NCBI GenBank assembly: GCA_963971575.1
Contig: OZ020622.1
Location: 18,602,879 to 18,666,878, forward strand
Length of the DNA stretch: 64,000 nt
Direction of reading: 5' to 3'
DNA from: Liopterus haemorrhoidalis
Taxonomy: Eukaryota > Arthropoda > Insecta > Coleoptera > Dytiscidae
Part shown: positions 54,410 to 64,000 of the stretch, one piece after another
Numbering within the stretch: position 1 is the stretch's first letter
How the letters are laid out: each line of letters begins with the position of its first letter
Translations under genes and position numbers: made by a program
The notes under the pieces: generated by a model
Database searches by the model: none
The model's input: the letters and a program-made list of their open reading frames with translations, nothing else
What the model was told of the DNA's origin: nothing

Positions 54410-56275
54410 AAAACTCAACCAAGAATTATAAGACTTGTTACGCAGATGTAAACTCAATCATCAGCAATCCAATCAAGTGCCATATCTGCTACAGACATCG
54501 GCTACAGTGACTGTATAAAGACAGTGTGGCCATATGAACTGTAGCCGCCATGTTTATTCCAGATTTGTATTGGGTTATATGGAATAAATGTTAATATATC
54601 CTAATATATTATAATATTTCTTAAATTTTTAATAGTTTTACGTATTTATGTTTATATATATATGTGAATATCAATTTATTGTTAAGAAAAAACATGTATA
54701 TGATTCAACATTTATTAAGATAAATATTAAAATTGCCTACCGATGAAGGTATTTTTTTGAAATGTTTGCAACATAAAAAGATAACAAATGAAAAAAATTC
54801 TTAAAAAAGGACATGAAAGGAAATAAAAGAGATATATTTTTATTATTTTATAATTTTATTTGAGGACCTATAAAAACTAAAACATTTTTTTTTTTTATAA
54901 AAACGGGAGTTACATTTTAATTTGAATATTTTAAATTTAAGAAAACAAGTTCAAACAGGACATTAGAATTAGAATAAAAAGATAGAGAAAAAATGATGAT
55001 AAGGTTCTATAAAAATTTCAACCCAACATTTCTCTAATATTTGGGAAAACGCATGTTTATATATTTAAAAAAAAAATAGGATATTTTCATATTAAAAAAG
55101 AATAAGCAGAACATGTTATATACCCTGAGTTCAAAAAGAAATTACATAAGAGTTGGCTATGGAAAAATAAAATAATGTATACTACAAGCTTTATGTTACA
55201 ATAAATAACTTATGACAACAAGAGTGATTTAATTAATTCAGACAGTAAATTAATTCTAAAGATTTCTGATAACATTACTTTTATTTTCCTTAGCCAACCC
55301 TTATGCAATTTCTTTTTGAACTCATGGTATAAATGATATATTAATAAAGAAAACTGATGTATATCTTATCAATTATGCATTTATTCAACTAAAATTATGG
55401 TCAGGTGAAAAATAAAATGAAATCAGCATGGAATAACATTAAAATTAATGAAAGTAAATACTTCTTATAATTGTGAAGCCATCCATTGATTTACTGGCAT
55501 AATGTTTTTTTATGTTCATTTAGCCTTTTTTCCCTGCAATTTTAAACCTTAACATAACAAAACGTTTCATTATTTTTAATTTTAATTTCTGACAATTTAA
55601 AATATGTGCACAGTTTACATTATCTACATTACTCATTACTCATCACAAACACAACAATATTCACTATTAAACGTGTAAATATACGTATATTATTTGAAAA
55701 TATCACTTAAATCTGTTGAAACACAAGCTAAACACATGTAAACCATATACAATCTGTAACAAAGTTGGAAGAAATATGGCGGACTTCGACCAATAGAAAA
55801 TGAGACCATCGTATGGCCACACTGTCTTTATAGAGTCACTGTAACATCGGCTACCATGCAACGCCACTTGGTTCTATCGTCCACTACACTAATTAGTTTT
55901 TGAAAATTTTGAGTCTCTGTCTCACTTATAATACTAGAAACAACAGTTATTCTTCTAAGTCCTTTTTCACGTTTTTTGTCACATGGTCCACTACATAAGT
56001 TCCACTCAATATTTCTTTTCCTCACTATGTGACCAAAAAATGTTAACTGCTGTCTTTTAATTTTACTTAATAACTGTCTGTTTACTTTCATTTGATTTAA
56101 TATCTCTAGGTTATTCACTCTGTCAGTCCACGATACTTTTAAACATTTCCTATACACCCACACTTCACAGGCTTTTATTTTATTAATATTGTATTTATTT
56201 AACACCCAGCATTCACTTCCATACGTCAAAACACTCCAAAGATAGCAATTGATTACACGATTATGTACTAGCGAG
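54410..56275 (-). pseudogene. RTE-type C-terminal relic split by hAT element
   Basis: Minus-strand frame 55852-56229 reads MTYGSECWVLNKYNINKIKA, VSWTDRVNNLEILNQMKVNR, RQQLTFFGHIVRKRNIEWN and DRTKWRCMVADV. Left of the hAT element (54503-55843) the text resumes as codons for CSRYGT and ends near 54440. This is a normal RTE C-terminus once the insertion is ignored. Reverse transcriptase palm missing. Confidence 0.82.
54503..55843. mobile_element. hAT-type non-autonomous element, 1,341 bp
   Basis: Ends TACAGTGACTGTATAAAGAC and, read inward, TACAGTGACTCTATAAAGAC, extending to about 35 bp, with perfect duplications acatcggc (54495-54502, 55844-55851). No transposase frame; AT-rich interior. Confidence 0.93.
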
Positions 56276-56281
56276 GAACAA

Positions 56282-57385
56282 TGAGGCTGAACTACACAAA
56301 AGGGGAAAGAGTAAAGAAGGCAAGAATAGTCATGGGGAAGCTGTGGAATATAGGAGAGAGGAAGTTTAACGACGATATTAGATGGGTATTGAGGTTGTTT
56401 GACGCCGTGGTGAAGAACATCCTGGTATATGGGGTGGAAATTTGGGGATGAAAAGAATGGGAGAAGGTAGAACGAGTACAGGAGAGGTATTTGAGATGGA
56501 TCTTAGAGGTATATAGAATAACACCAGGGTATATTGTAAGATAGAAACTGAAAAGAGATAAGATGAAAGTGGGTACAGGAAGGAGGGCGGTTAAGTACGA
56601 GGAGAAAGTAAGAAAAGAAACAGACAAAAGAATAATGAGGGAATGCTGGGAGGAAAGAGCCAGAGAGGAACAGAAAGGAAGATGGTACGCTTGGGGGGAG
56701 ATGAGAAAGGAGTATTACTGGAGATGCGGAATGGATGCGACAGAGGTGGAAAGGAGAAGAAAAGACGGGATAAGCGTGATTGAGGAGTTGTGGAGGAGGG
56801 ATAAAGAAGTGGGGGAGCAAAAAAGGAGAGTCAGAATAGACAAATCAAGGAGCGCAGGGAGATATAAGGAGGTCAGAACTATAGGGGTACCAAGCTACTT
56901 GAAGGGAGAAAGAGGAAGGTCAGGAGGGAGAGTTAGGAGGATTGCGAGGTTAAGGTGCGGGAATGAAGAGAGAGGAAATAGATATTGGAGGAAACAGGAG
57001 GATAAGATGTGCAGGACGTGCGGGGAGGAGGAAGAAGATATAGAGCACCTCGCGAAGAGGTGTAGAGAGATGAAAGTATGGTCGGGGAGCACATTAGACC
57101 TGTTGCACGAAGATGGTAGGGGGGGGGAAGATGGGATGGGCGAGGGAATTAGAGGCAAGAAGGATTAAGATTGGAAAAGGATAACAGGAAGAGGTAAAGA
57201 AAGGAAGGAAGAGACCCGGTGGGAAGCAGAATGGGAGAAATTGAAGGAAGGAAGGGGGATGAGCTTACCTGGCAATGGGGAGGAAGGAAGGGAGAAAGAT
57301 GGGCGACAGAACTATAAGCAAGAAGGAAGGAGATCGGAGAGGGAAACCAGAATGAGAATAGGAAGAAGGAGAGAGACATTGTAGC
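56282..57385 (+). pseudogene. Non-LTR post-RT and C-terminal region
   Basis: Reads KKARIVMGKLWNIGERKFND, FDAVVKNILVYGVEIWG with a stop, VQERYLRWILEVYRITPGYI with a second stop, then an open Arg/Glu-rich frame (56563-57168) ending with C-R-T-C-GEEEEDIEHLAKRC. It is the longest of four copies in the window. The 3' part (57170-57385) is purine-rich and ends near 57385. Abuts the RTE relic on its left in opposite orientation. Confidence 0.78.
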
Positions 57386-57389
57386 AATT

Positions 57390-57680
57390 TTTCATTTTTT
57401 TTTTCTTTTTTTCAATAAATGTCTCAAATGAAAGTTGTTAATTATTATATTTATAGCAATTTTCGTTAAATAATTTTTTTCGAAATATTTCTCTGTTGTG
57501 AAATATTCGCAAAAATTTTAAAATTGACACGAGTAAACTCCCATTTCTAGTCAACCGATTTTTACCAAAAGTTGATTAACTTGTGCCACTGATGTCAAAA
57601 GCTTAAATATGGAGTTTCATAAAAATCCTTTCAGCCGAATTTGCTCTGCACGTGTATATTGACCTACAGACAGACAGACC

Positions 57681-57720
<40 letters not shown>

Positions 57721-57830
57721 GGCAGGCAGACATACAGACAGACATACAGATAGACATACAGACGTCATACTAAAAATTCATAAGTCATAATAAAAATCGT
57801 CATAATAAAAATTCAAAAGTCATACTAATT
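57390..57830 (+). repeat. Family C repeat, copy C2
   Basis: Same blocks as C1 with a longer (CAGA)n core at 57667-57765. Its 3' flank after the core is degraded. Confidence 0.72.
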
Positions 57831-58370
57831 CAATCCTAAGACCCATTTTATATATTTCAATTGCAGTTTTTCTAACTCCTGTTGTTCCTGCCAGCCCAAT
57901 ATTACTGCGGATAAGGAGGTATTATGGACCGCCATTTACTTATTCTTTAATAGAACCCAAATTAATGACTCACGGTTTTCATTTTCAACGTCCATAGCTT
58001 TGTATACTCATTGTTTATATCTTACTATTTTGCATTTCCTGTACAAGAAAAAAGAAAAATGGTTGACAACCAAATATCCAAAAAATTGATTTTTGATACA
58101 CAATTGTGATGTACTGGTAGAATGGACCCCCCACTTTTTCCTCGTAAAACGTAAAACGTAATTTAAACGGCCATTTGCATTAATATACAATAATTTTACT
58201 ATAAAATTAGTCTATGGACGATAAAACTCACATACATAAATATCATTTTCTGCTCCAGCACACTCAGTGTGAGCCCACAAGTCACATATTATAAATGAAG
58301 CTATAACTCTCCCCGACAATCATCAGCGAATTTCCCCTCACAAAACAGACATGAAGCGCCATCTATACTT
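57831..58370. other. Gene-free stretch
   Basis: No recognisable gene or element. Confidence 0.4.
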
Positions 58371-58410
58371 GTGTGGTATGACCAAAAAACCCTTATACCG
58401 CCATTTTGTC

Positions 58411-58472
<62 letters not shown>

Positions 58473-59331
58473 TCGGTAAAAATTGTAGCCAAACGGCTAA
58501 ACCTAGAGAGTTGAAATTTGGCATGCTTATACAACTCTTTGACCCGCACATAGGAAAAATACTAAAACATCTAAAAAACATACCCCCTTAGAAATATAAA
58601 CGAATATGTGCTCATCGAAAACAAAAATTTTTTTTTTAAATTATGAGTAGGGTATCAAATGAAAGCCCTTAGTACATGGATTAACGATCAAATTTTTATT
58701 TTTGAAAAATAAATTATTTTGATGCGATTTTTGCCAAAATTGTGCAAAAATAATTTTGTCCCACACCCTGTAGCCCAGATGGTTTAAACTAAAACTCTAA
58801 AAAAATTCTAAGTAATGTATATTGGTGTGAACCGAAATAGTACAACAGGAATTTTTGATCAGATTATGTTTTCGGAAAATAATGCATTTTTTGTGGTTTT
58901 TTGTTCACAAAGTACAAAAGTTATACCAATGTAAGACACTCACATGCCAGGTGTACGATGGCGTTATTGGTTAGAGCACTGGTGTCGTAAGCTAAAACTC
59001 GCTGCTAAATGAAGGGTTTCGAGTTCGAGTACTGAGTGAATTTTATTTTTTCTGTTTTTCTTTTTTTGCATTTTTATTATGTTGAAATTATTTTGTCAAA
59101 ATTCTAGTTATATTTTGACAAATGTTGTATTTAATTTTTAAGAGCGTAAATTTAATAATTATCTTATTATATGATTAACAGACGATAAATTATTTTAAAA
59201 ATATCGTTCATTTTGCCGTGGTTACTACAAAGCAAAATTTGTCCTACACACTCAGCATACCGCCTTCACTTATTATATACATGCGAAATCCTGAAATGTG
59301 TGAATATTCACACTTCACATCAATTTTTTAG
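58371..59331 (+). repeat. Family A repeat, copy A3 (short form)
   Basis: Begins 'tggtatgaccaaaaaaccc', has an uninterrupted (GTCT)n of about 15 units (58410-58471), the conserved body, a tRNA-like module, and ends 'gtgtgaatattcacac' plus 'ttcacatcaattttt'. Nearly collinear with A1 in the other orientation. Confidence 0.8.
58951..59035 (+). ncRNA. tRNA-Thr-like module inside family A copy A3
   Basis: A-box-like TGGCGTTATTGGTTAGAGC (58959-58977), anticodon-arm-like CACTGGTGTCGTAAGC with CGT in the anticodon position, and B-box-like AGTTCGAGTAC (59022-59032). The match to A1 shows it belongs to the repeat. A working tRNA is unlikely because the acceptor stem does not close. Confidence 0.55.
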
Positions 59332-59975
59332 ATCTACATTCTTGTAAGTTTGCTGGGAAGCAGAAGTTGATACTAAGTTTTGATTTTGATCAGAAGATAA
59401 AATTCTCGAGGACTGTGGCCGATCTTTTCTACGTTTTGACACTTTTGCTACTCTAGTGTTCATTGATAGAGTCATCTAACTGGCTTTTATAGGGTGAAGC
59501 TTAGTATTGACACTTGTATTCCTGGTTCTTGAGGAGTTTTACCGTTTAGATTTTCTGATTAGTGCAAATGAAATGTGTTGCTAATATGGAACCCTATTCC
59601 ATAATACAGACACGCTAAGGTTCCATATGACAACCATTCATCATTTTGAAAATACTAAATTTTATCGTCATGCAAACTGCGTATTTGACTTCTAAAATAC
59701 TACATTATGTAGATTAAAGTCTCTATTTTTATATTCAATAGCACATACAATTCTTTTGTTAATATAAATATGATTAATATTTGAAATTTACTTACTCTGA
59801 CAAAAGTTCCAATACAGTAAAATCAAAAATATATTCATATAAATAATAAGAGCACACGAATGACGCAAATAACGCTGTACAAGTAGTTGGACAACCCACG
59901 GGTCTAGCTCCGACTGTTTCCCGTCGAATCCGCTCTATCATCGAGATCTTAAGGGGTTTCATATCAAATGCTGAT
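59332..59975. other. Gene-free stretch
   Basis: AT-rich; no known feature. Confidence 0.4.
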
Positions 59976-60035
59976 TCCATAATAATGGTATTATGGAAAC
60001 GATAGAGCAGAAGATAGTTTCTGCTCTATCGTTTC
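59976..60035. repeat. Two adjacent palindromes
   Basis: TCCATAATA..TATTATGGA at 59976-59996 is followed by a 17-bp perfect hairpin GAAACGATAGAGCAGAA, loop gatagt, TTCTGCTCTATCGTTTC at 59996-60035. Confidence 0.8.
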
Positions 60036-60293
60036 GTAAAATTGATACCGGTATTGGTATCGAAAATAAAGTATCGATACTACGTGGTGTCGATTACCTG
60101 GCTGGTAAAAAGAAGAGTATTGTGCAGTCGGCGTTGGTATATCGAAGGTATTGATAGTTTGTATAGGGGAAACTTCCTAAGCGCTCTGACATCTAGTGGT
60201 AATTTGCGGCAGATAAGAAAGTGACATTGTTTTGTTTTGTTCAATGGAGAAATACGTGTTTTTTGTTGTACATGTGTTTTATTTTTGTGAATC

Positions 60294-60535
60294 ATGGAAA
60301 AAAGCAATCAATTTTGTTGTGTGCCGCAATGTAAATCGTGAATAAGGAAGAATCCCTCTTAAAGGTTCCATAATTTATCTAAATCGAAAAAAATTTCAAT
60401 TGAAATGACGTTCGGAGGCAGAGAGAAAGTGGATCGTAGGTTTTAATAAACCCAAAAACTAAAATGGGCAAAAATCCAAACCCATGCATGCACGTTTGCT
60501 CGTTGCATTTTATGGAAAGTGATTTTATACTTTTT
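60294..60535 (+). pseudogene. THAP zinc-finger relic
   Basis: Reads MEKSNQFCCVPQCKS, then stops and RFHNLSKSKK, then KMGKNPNPCMHVCSLHFMES. Cys-x(2-4)-Cys, the HNL block, and C-x2-H with a following F fit the THAP domain (C2CH zinc finger) used by P-element transposases. In-frame stops after CKS and after KNPS make it a pseudogene. Confidence 0.65.
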
Positions 60536-60636
60536 CAGGCAGAGATATTAATTTTTACTAATATATTTACCATATTTTTGTTGCTATTATATTGACTGAT
60601 GTGGATAACATTTCGATTTTCTTCTATGTAGCAGCT

Positions 60637-60725
60637 CTGATGAAGGAATAAATTATTTCGAAACTGGTTAGCTGTAGATAGTTGTGCTTTATTTTATGTC
60701 CGATAACCGTACAACCTTTCCATTT
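60637..60725 (+). other. Penelope-like end with hammerhead-like motif
   Basis: CTGATGA (60637-60643), one extra A, a stem GGAATAA..TTATTTC, then GAAAC (60660-60664). Same layout as in the fold-back at 60851-61170. The cleavage-site strand and stems I and III were not established. Confidence 0.4.
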
Positions 60726-60850
60726 TTACCATTATATTGACAGACAGTCAAAAAGAATTAAAAATACAATGAAAAACTAAAAATTTCCTTGAAATTTCTT
60801 TAGAATAGTATATTATCTTGATTAGATGAGTTACGTCCGTAAGTTAGTTA

Positions 60851-61170
60851 TTATAGTTGAAGGTAATGGGATTCGGACCAGTCAGAAAATAAAAACAAAT
60901 TTATTAACTTCGCTTACGTTTCGATTTAATTTAAATCTTCATCAGAGCTTAGTTAATAGGCACGATATAAAATTAAAAAAATTTAAATTAATAGAGAATC
61001 ATATTGTCCGGTTATTGAACTCAGAGATAATCATGAATTTTTTTATTATTTTATATCGTGACTATTAACTAAGCTCTGATGAAGATTTAAATTAAATCGA
61101 AACGTAAGCGAAGTTAATAAATTTGTTTTTATTTTCTGACTGGTCCGAATCCCATTACCTTCAACTATAA
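60851..61170. repeat. 123-bp inverted repeat, Penelope-like fold-back
   Basis: Arms 60851-60973 and 61048-61170 are complementary with one mismatch, around a 74-bp loop. Each arm, read outward, holds CTGATGA, an extra A, GATTTA-aat-TAAATC and GAAAC (61076-61103 in the right arm). The head-to-head orientation with 3' ends outward is the same as in the large Penelope pair at 21477-29832. Confidence 0.85.
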
Positions 61171-61627
61171 ATAGTATATTATTACATATCTTGTAAATCG
61201 TAGTTTATCATTGAATAAAAAAAAAAAAAAATTGGAAAAGGAAAAATACAACTCGTGTTCATTTTCACCATGTACACAAATACACGAATAACAGTTTAAT
61301 GTCACTTTCGAGTGTTCCAGCTTTGCCGCATATAGCGCTGCGATCTTAAAAAGCTTCCCCTATTCATATCATATCGTTTCGTAACATAGGTATCGGAAAA
61401 AATTATCAATATTTTGTGGTATCGATTAATGTACTAGTAAAAAATATGAAGAGTATAAAAAATTCTCTACTAACAAGGGAAATAATAAAGGCGAATATGT
61501 TTGGACAGACTTGTGCTTAATTGAGAAAGAACAAACAAGTCGTTTTGTGTGTTCTTATGAAAACAACGACTTATACTAGAACTTGTCAAATTAAAATATT
61601 GGTTACTATAATTGCACCGATTTAAAA

Positions 61628-62747
61628 AATGATGTGAAGTGTGAATTTTTACACATTGCAGGGTTTCGCAGGTATATAATAAGTGAAGGCGGCATGCTGA
61701 GTGTGTAGGACAAATTTTGCTTTGTAGTAACCACGGCAAAATGAACGATCTTTTTAAAATAATTTATCGTCTGTTAATCTCAGAGCTTTAAAAACAAATT
61801 TTATGTTAAAATATTTTTTTGTTAATTTTAATTCGAATACCTAATATCATTATTTAGGTTTCTAAATAAGTGCAGTATTTTTTTTATATTACAAGGTTCA
61901 TTAAGATTTTGAAAATTGGGCCTATGGCTTTCATTGGTTGTCTTAAATCATACGCTCCGCCCCTCTGGCTTCGTATAAATGACACATAGAATGAAAATGT
62001 AATTCCAATTGGTTATTAAATTTACGCTCTTGAAAATTAAATTCAAAATGTGCTAAAATATAACTAGAATATTAACAAATTAATTTAAACGAAATAAATA
62101 TGAAAAAAAAAACAAAACAAAAATTGACTCCACAAGCCAGGAACGAACCTGTGTAGTGAATAACGATCCTGTGTAGTTGTCGCGCAACTAAGCCACTAGA
62201 CCAGCAAACGCTTATCAACTTAGTGTGTTATAAGAGTATAACATGTATGCATCGTCAACCAAAAAAACACAAAAAATGCGTTATTTTCCGAAAACATAAT
62301 CTGATCAAAAATTCCTGTTGTACTATTCCGGTTCACACCAATATACATCACTTAGAATTTTTTCACATTTTTAGTTTAAACCATCTGGGCTACAGGGTGA
62401 GGGACAAAATTTTTTTTGCACAATTTTGGCAAAAATCGCCTTAAAATAATTTATTTTGCAAAAATTAAATTTTGATCGTTAATCCACGTACTAAGGGCTT
62501 TCATTTGATACTCTACTCAGAATTTAACAAAATATTTTTTTTTTTCGATGAGCACATATTTGTTTATATTTTTAGGGGGATATGTTTTTTAGATGTTTTA
62601 GTATTTTTCCTATGTGCGGGTCAAAAAGTTATACAAGCATGCCAAATTTCAACTCTCTAGGTTTAGCCGTTTGGCTACAATTTTTACCGAACAGACAGAC
62701 AGACAGACAGAAGGGATTTTTGGTCATACCTACAAAACCCTAAAAAT
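61628..62747 (-). repeat. Family A repeat, copy A4 (long form)
   Basis: Same ends as A1. Contains the long-form block ('ctatggctttcattggttgt' and 'aatatcattatttaggtttc') shared with A2. The microsatellite core has five CAGA units at 62692-62711. A tRNA-like module lies at about 62130-62208. Confidence 0.78.
62130..62208 (-). ncRNA. tRNA-like module inside family A copy A4
   Basis: Minus strand: GCTGGTCTAGTGGCTTAGTTGC fits an A-box region, and AGGTTCGTTCCT (62139-62150) is a good B box. It differs from the tRNA-Thr-like module of A1 and A3 but is in the same place. A short internal duplication ('cctgtgtagt') lengthens the middle. Confidence 0.5.
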
Positions 62748-62940
62748 AAATACACCAGCGTGTTTATGGCATCATTTATGGTAACATAAGCCCTGATTTT
62801 TTTTAAATATATTTTTTAAATAATATGTCAAGCAAAATGCTTTAAGTTCCCTAAAAACATGCATGCTTAGAACTTAGTTTTTAATTATCGTAGTAGAGTC
62901 TGATTTAGCCCAGGCTAAAGCTTCTTTTTTATGCCTTAAA

Positions 62941-63447
62941 ACTTCATAATTTTTAAAAACAAATTAAAAATTCAGCTGTAGCCACCATAGGACCGACCGC
63001 CATCACAAAGTACTTGTTTAATTTATGCTGCTTTATCAAAAAATGTCTCAAATAAAAGTTGTTAGTTATTGATTTTATAGCAACTTTTGTTAAATATTTT
63101 TTTTTCTCGAAATACTTCTCTGTTGTGAAATATTCACAAAAATCTTAAAACCGACACGAGTAAACTTCCATTTCTAGTTAACAGATTTTTACCAAAAGTT
63201 TATCAACTCAACATTTCATCCAATTGATGTCAAAAGCTTAAATATGAAGTTTCATAAAAATACTTTTAGCCGAGTTTGCTCTGCACGTGTACACGGACCG
63301 ACAGACAGACCGGCAGCCATCATGCTAAAAATAGTCAAAACTTTATGTAGGGACCTTAATTCGTCGAGATCCATCGCAATCTCGAAATGTCAAAATCGGT
63401 ATGATCACAATACCTCCCTTATATATGTTGGCGGTCAATAAAAACAT
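62941..63447 (+). repeat. Family C repeat, copy C3
   Basis: Same blocks as C1 and C2, with a very short CAGA core at 63299-63310. A short frame in its 3' half (63244-63441) is only a by-product of the repeat. Confidence 0.75.
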
Positions 63448-63640
63448 TCAAAGCGTCCAAGGCGAGCGTGCAAGTATATTGAAAGCTAAGATGGTTCATT
63501 TCTGGTGGGGATAACATGCAATGTTAATTCATAAATTTCACAAAATCAGTAGGTAAATTATAACCGGCAAATGTCATATATTTTAAACATGAATCTTTCA
63601 TCGTTCTTATTTTTTTTTTTTTTAGGAAAGGTTTTTCATT

Positions 63641-64000
63641 TTTAGGGTTTTGTAGGTATGACCAAAAAACCCTTATACCGTCATTTTGTCATCTGTCTGT
63701 CTGTTCGGTAAAAATTGTAGCCAAACGGCTAAACCTAGAGAGTTGAAATTTGGCATGCTTATACAACTCTTTGACCCGCTTATAGGAAAAATACTAAAAC
63801 ATCTAAGAAACATATCCCCCTAAAAATATAAACAAATATAAGCTCATCGAAAAAATATATATTTTTTTACAATTCTGTGTAGGGTATCAAATGAAAGCCC
63901 TTGGTACGTGGATTAACGATCCAAATTTTATTTTTGCAAAATAAATTATTTTGAGGCGATTTTTGTCAAAATTGTGCAAGAAAAAATTTGTCCCACACCT
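63641..64000 (+). repeat. Family A repeat, copy A5, cut by window end
   Basis: Begins 'agggttttgtaggtatgacc' with a two- to three-unit GTCT core and runs through the conserved body to the window edge. The tRNA-like part, if present, lies outside. Confidence 0.78.

Larger units (their letters stand above)
60040..61450 (+). mobile_element. Degraded P/THAP-type element
   Basis: A THAP-like relic lies between two inverted blocks: 'agtgacatt' preceded by 'gcggca' and 'agggga' on both sides (about 60160-60230 and 61300-61365). Outer parts share 'gtatcgat' motifs. Exact ends were not determined. Penelope-type fragments have inserted inside. Confidence 0.45.

Noticed and set aside
57667..57765. CAGA-rich tract as a CRISPR-like array
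   Set aside because: It is a simple tetranucleotide repeat with no unique spacers; the whole window is eukaryotic.
58301..58591. Frames reading through the (GTCT)n tract on both strands
   Set aside because: Microsatellite translations in a non-coding repeat family; same flanks occur in all family A copies.

Overview
This window looks like nuclear DNA from an arthropod, most likely an insect and possibly a beetle; that placement is a weak inference from the mix of repeats. It is AT-rich and its genes have spliceosomal introns with GT..AG borders. It carries hAT, Harbinger, mariner and P/THAP-type DNA transposons, non-LTR retrotransposons of several clades and Penelope-like elements. There is no prokaryotic gene organisation, CRISPR array, rRNA or confident functional tRNA. 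Only two host genes can be supported. The first is a complete two-exon gene (6402-6487 joined to 11207-14156, + strand) for a 1011-residue secreted protein built from about a dozen degenerate repeats. It has a TATA box just upstream and an AATAAA signal downstream. The second is the first coding exon (34571-34798) of an ankyrin-repeat protein; I could not find its next exon in the remaining 29 kb.

Layout. 1-4.3 kb: hAT-like ends, a GC-rich palindrome cluster and a ~290-bp tandem repeat. 4.3-6.1 kb: a hAT element with a broken transposase. 6.3-14.2 kb: the secreted-protein gene; its 4.7-kb intron holds a 2.0-kb Harbinger element with a nested MITE. 14.5-18.1 kb: a truncated non-LTR element, a hAT relic and a HARBI1-like relic split by a dead mariner. 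18.1-21.5 kb: repeats. 21.5-29.8 kb: two head-to-head Penelope-like elements forming a palindrome with 2,959-bp arms; the left arm carries a 2.4-kb I-like non-LTR insertion with a 12-bp target duplication. 30.4-34.3 kb: a hAT element, tandem repeats and a Harbinger element with both gene relics. 34.5-40.2 kb: the ankyrin exon, RTE and R1 fragments and microsatellite-cored repeats. 40.4-49.2 kb: deep nests of transposons inside transposons. 49.7-57.4 kb: more RTE, Jockey/CR1 and mariner fragments, many interrupted. 57.4-64 kb: microsatellite-cored repeats, a THAP relic and a small Penelope-like fold-back.

Points of greatest interest: the Penelope palindrome and its 123-bp counterpart at 60.85-61.17 kb; hammerhead-like CTGATGA..GAAAC motifs in the putative Penelope ends; a dispersed repeat (family A) whose copies carry tRNA-like modules of two kinds at the same internal place; and the unrecognised repeat-rich secreted protein. 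Most element boundaries rest on terminal inverted repeats plus target-site duplications read directly from the sequence. Family names come from protein motifs and were not checked by database search.
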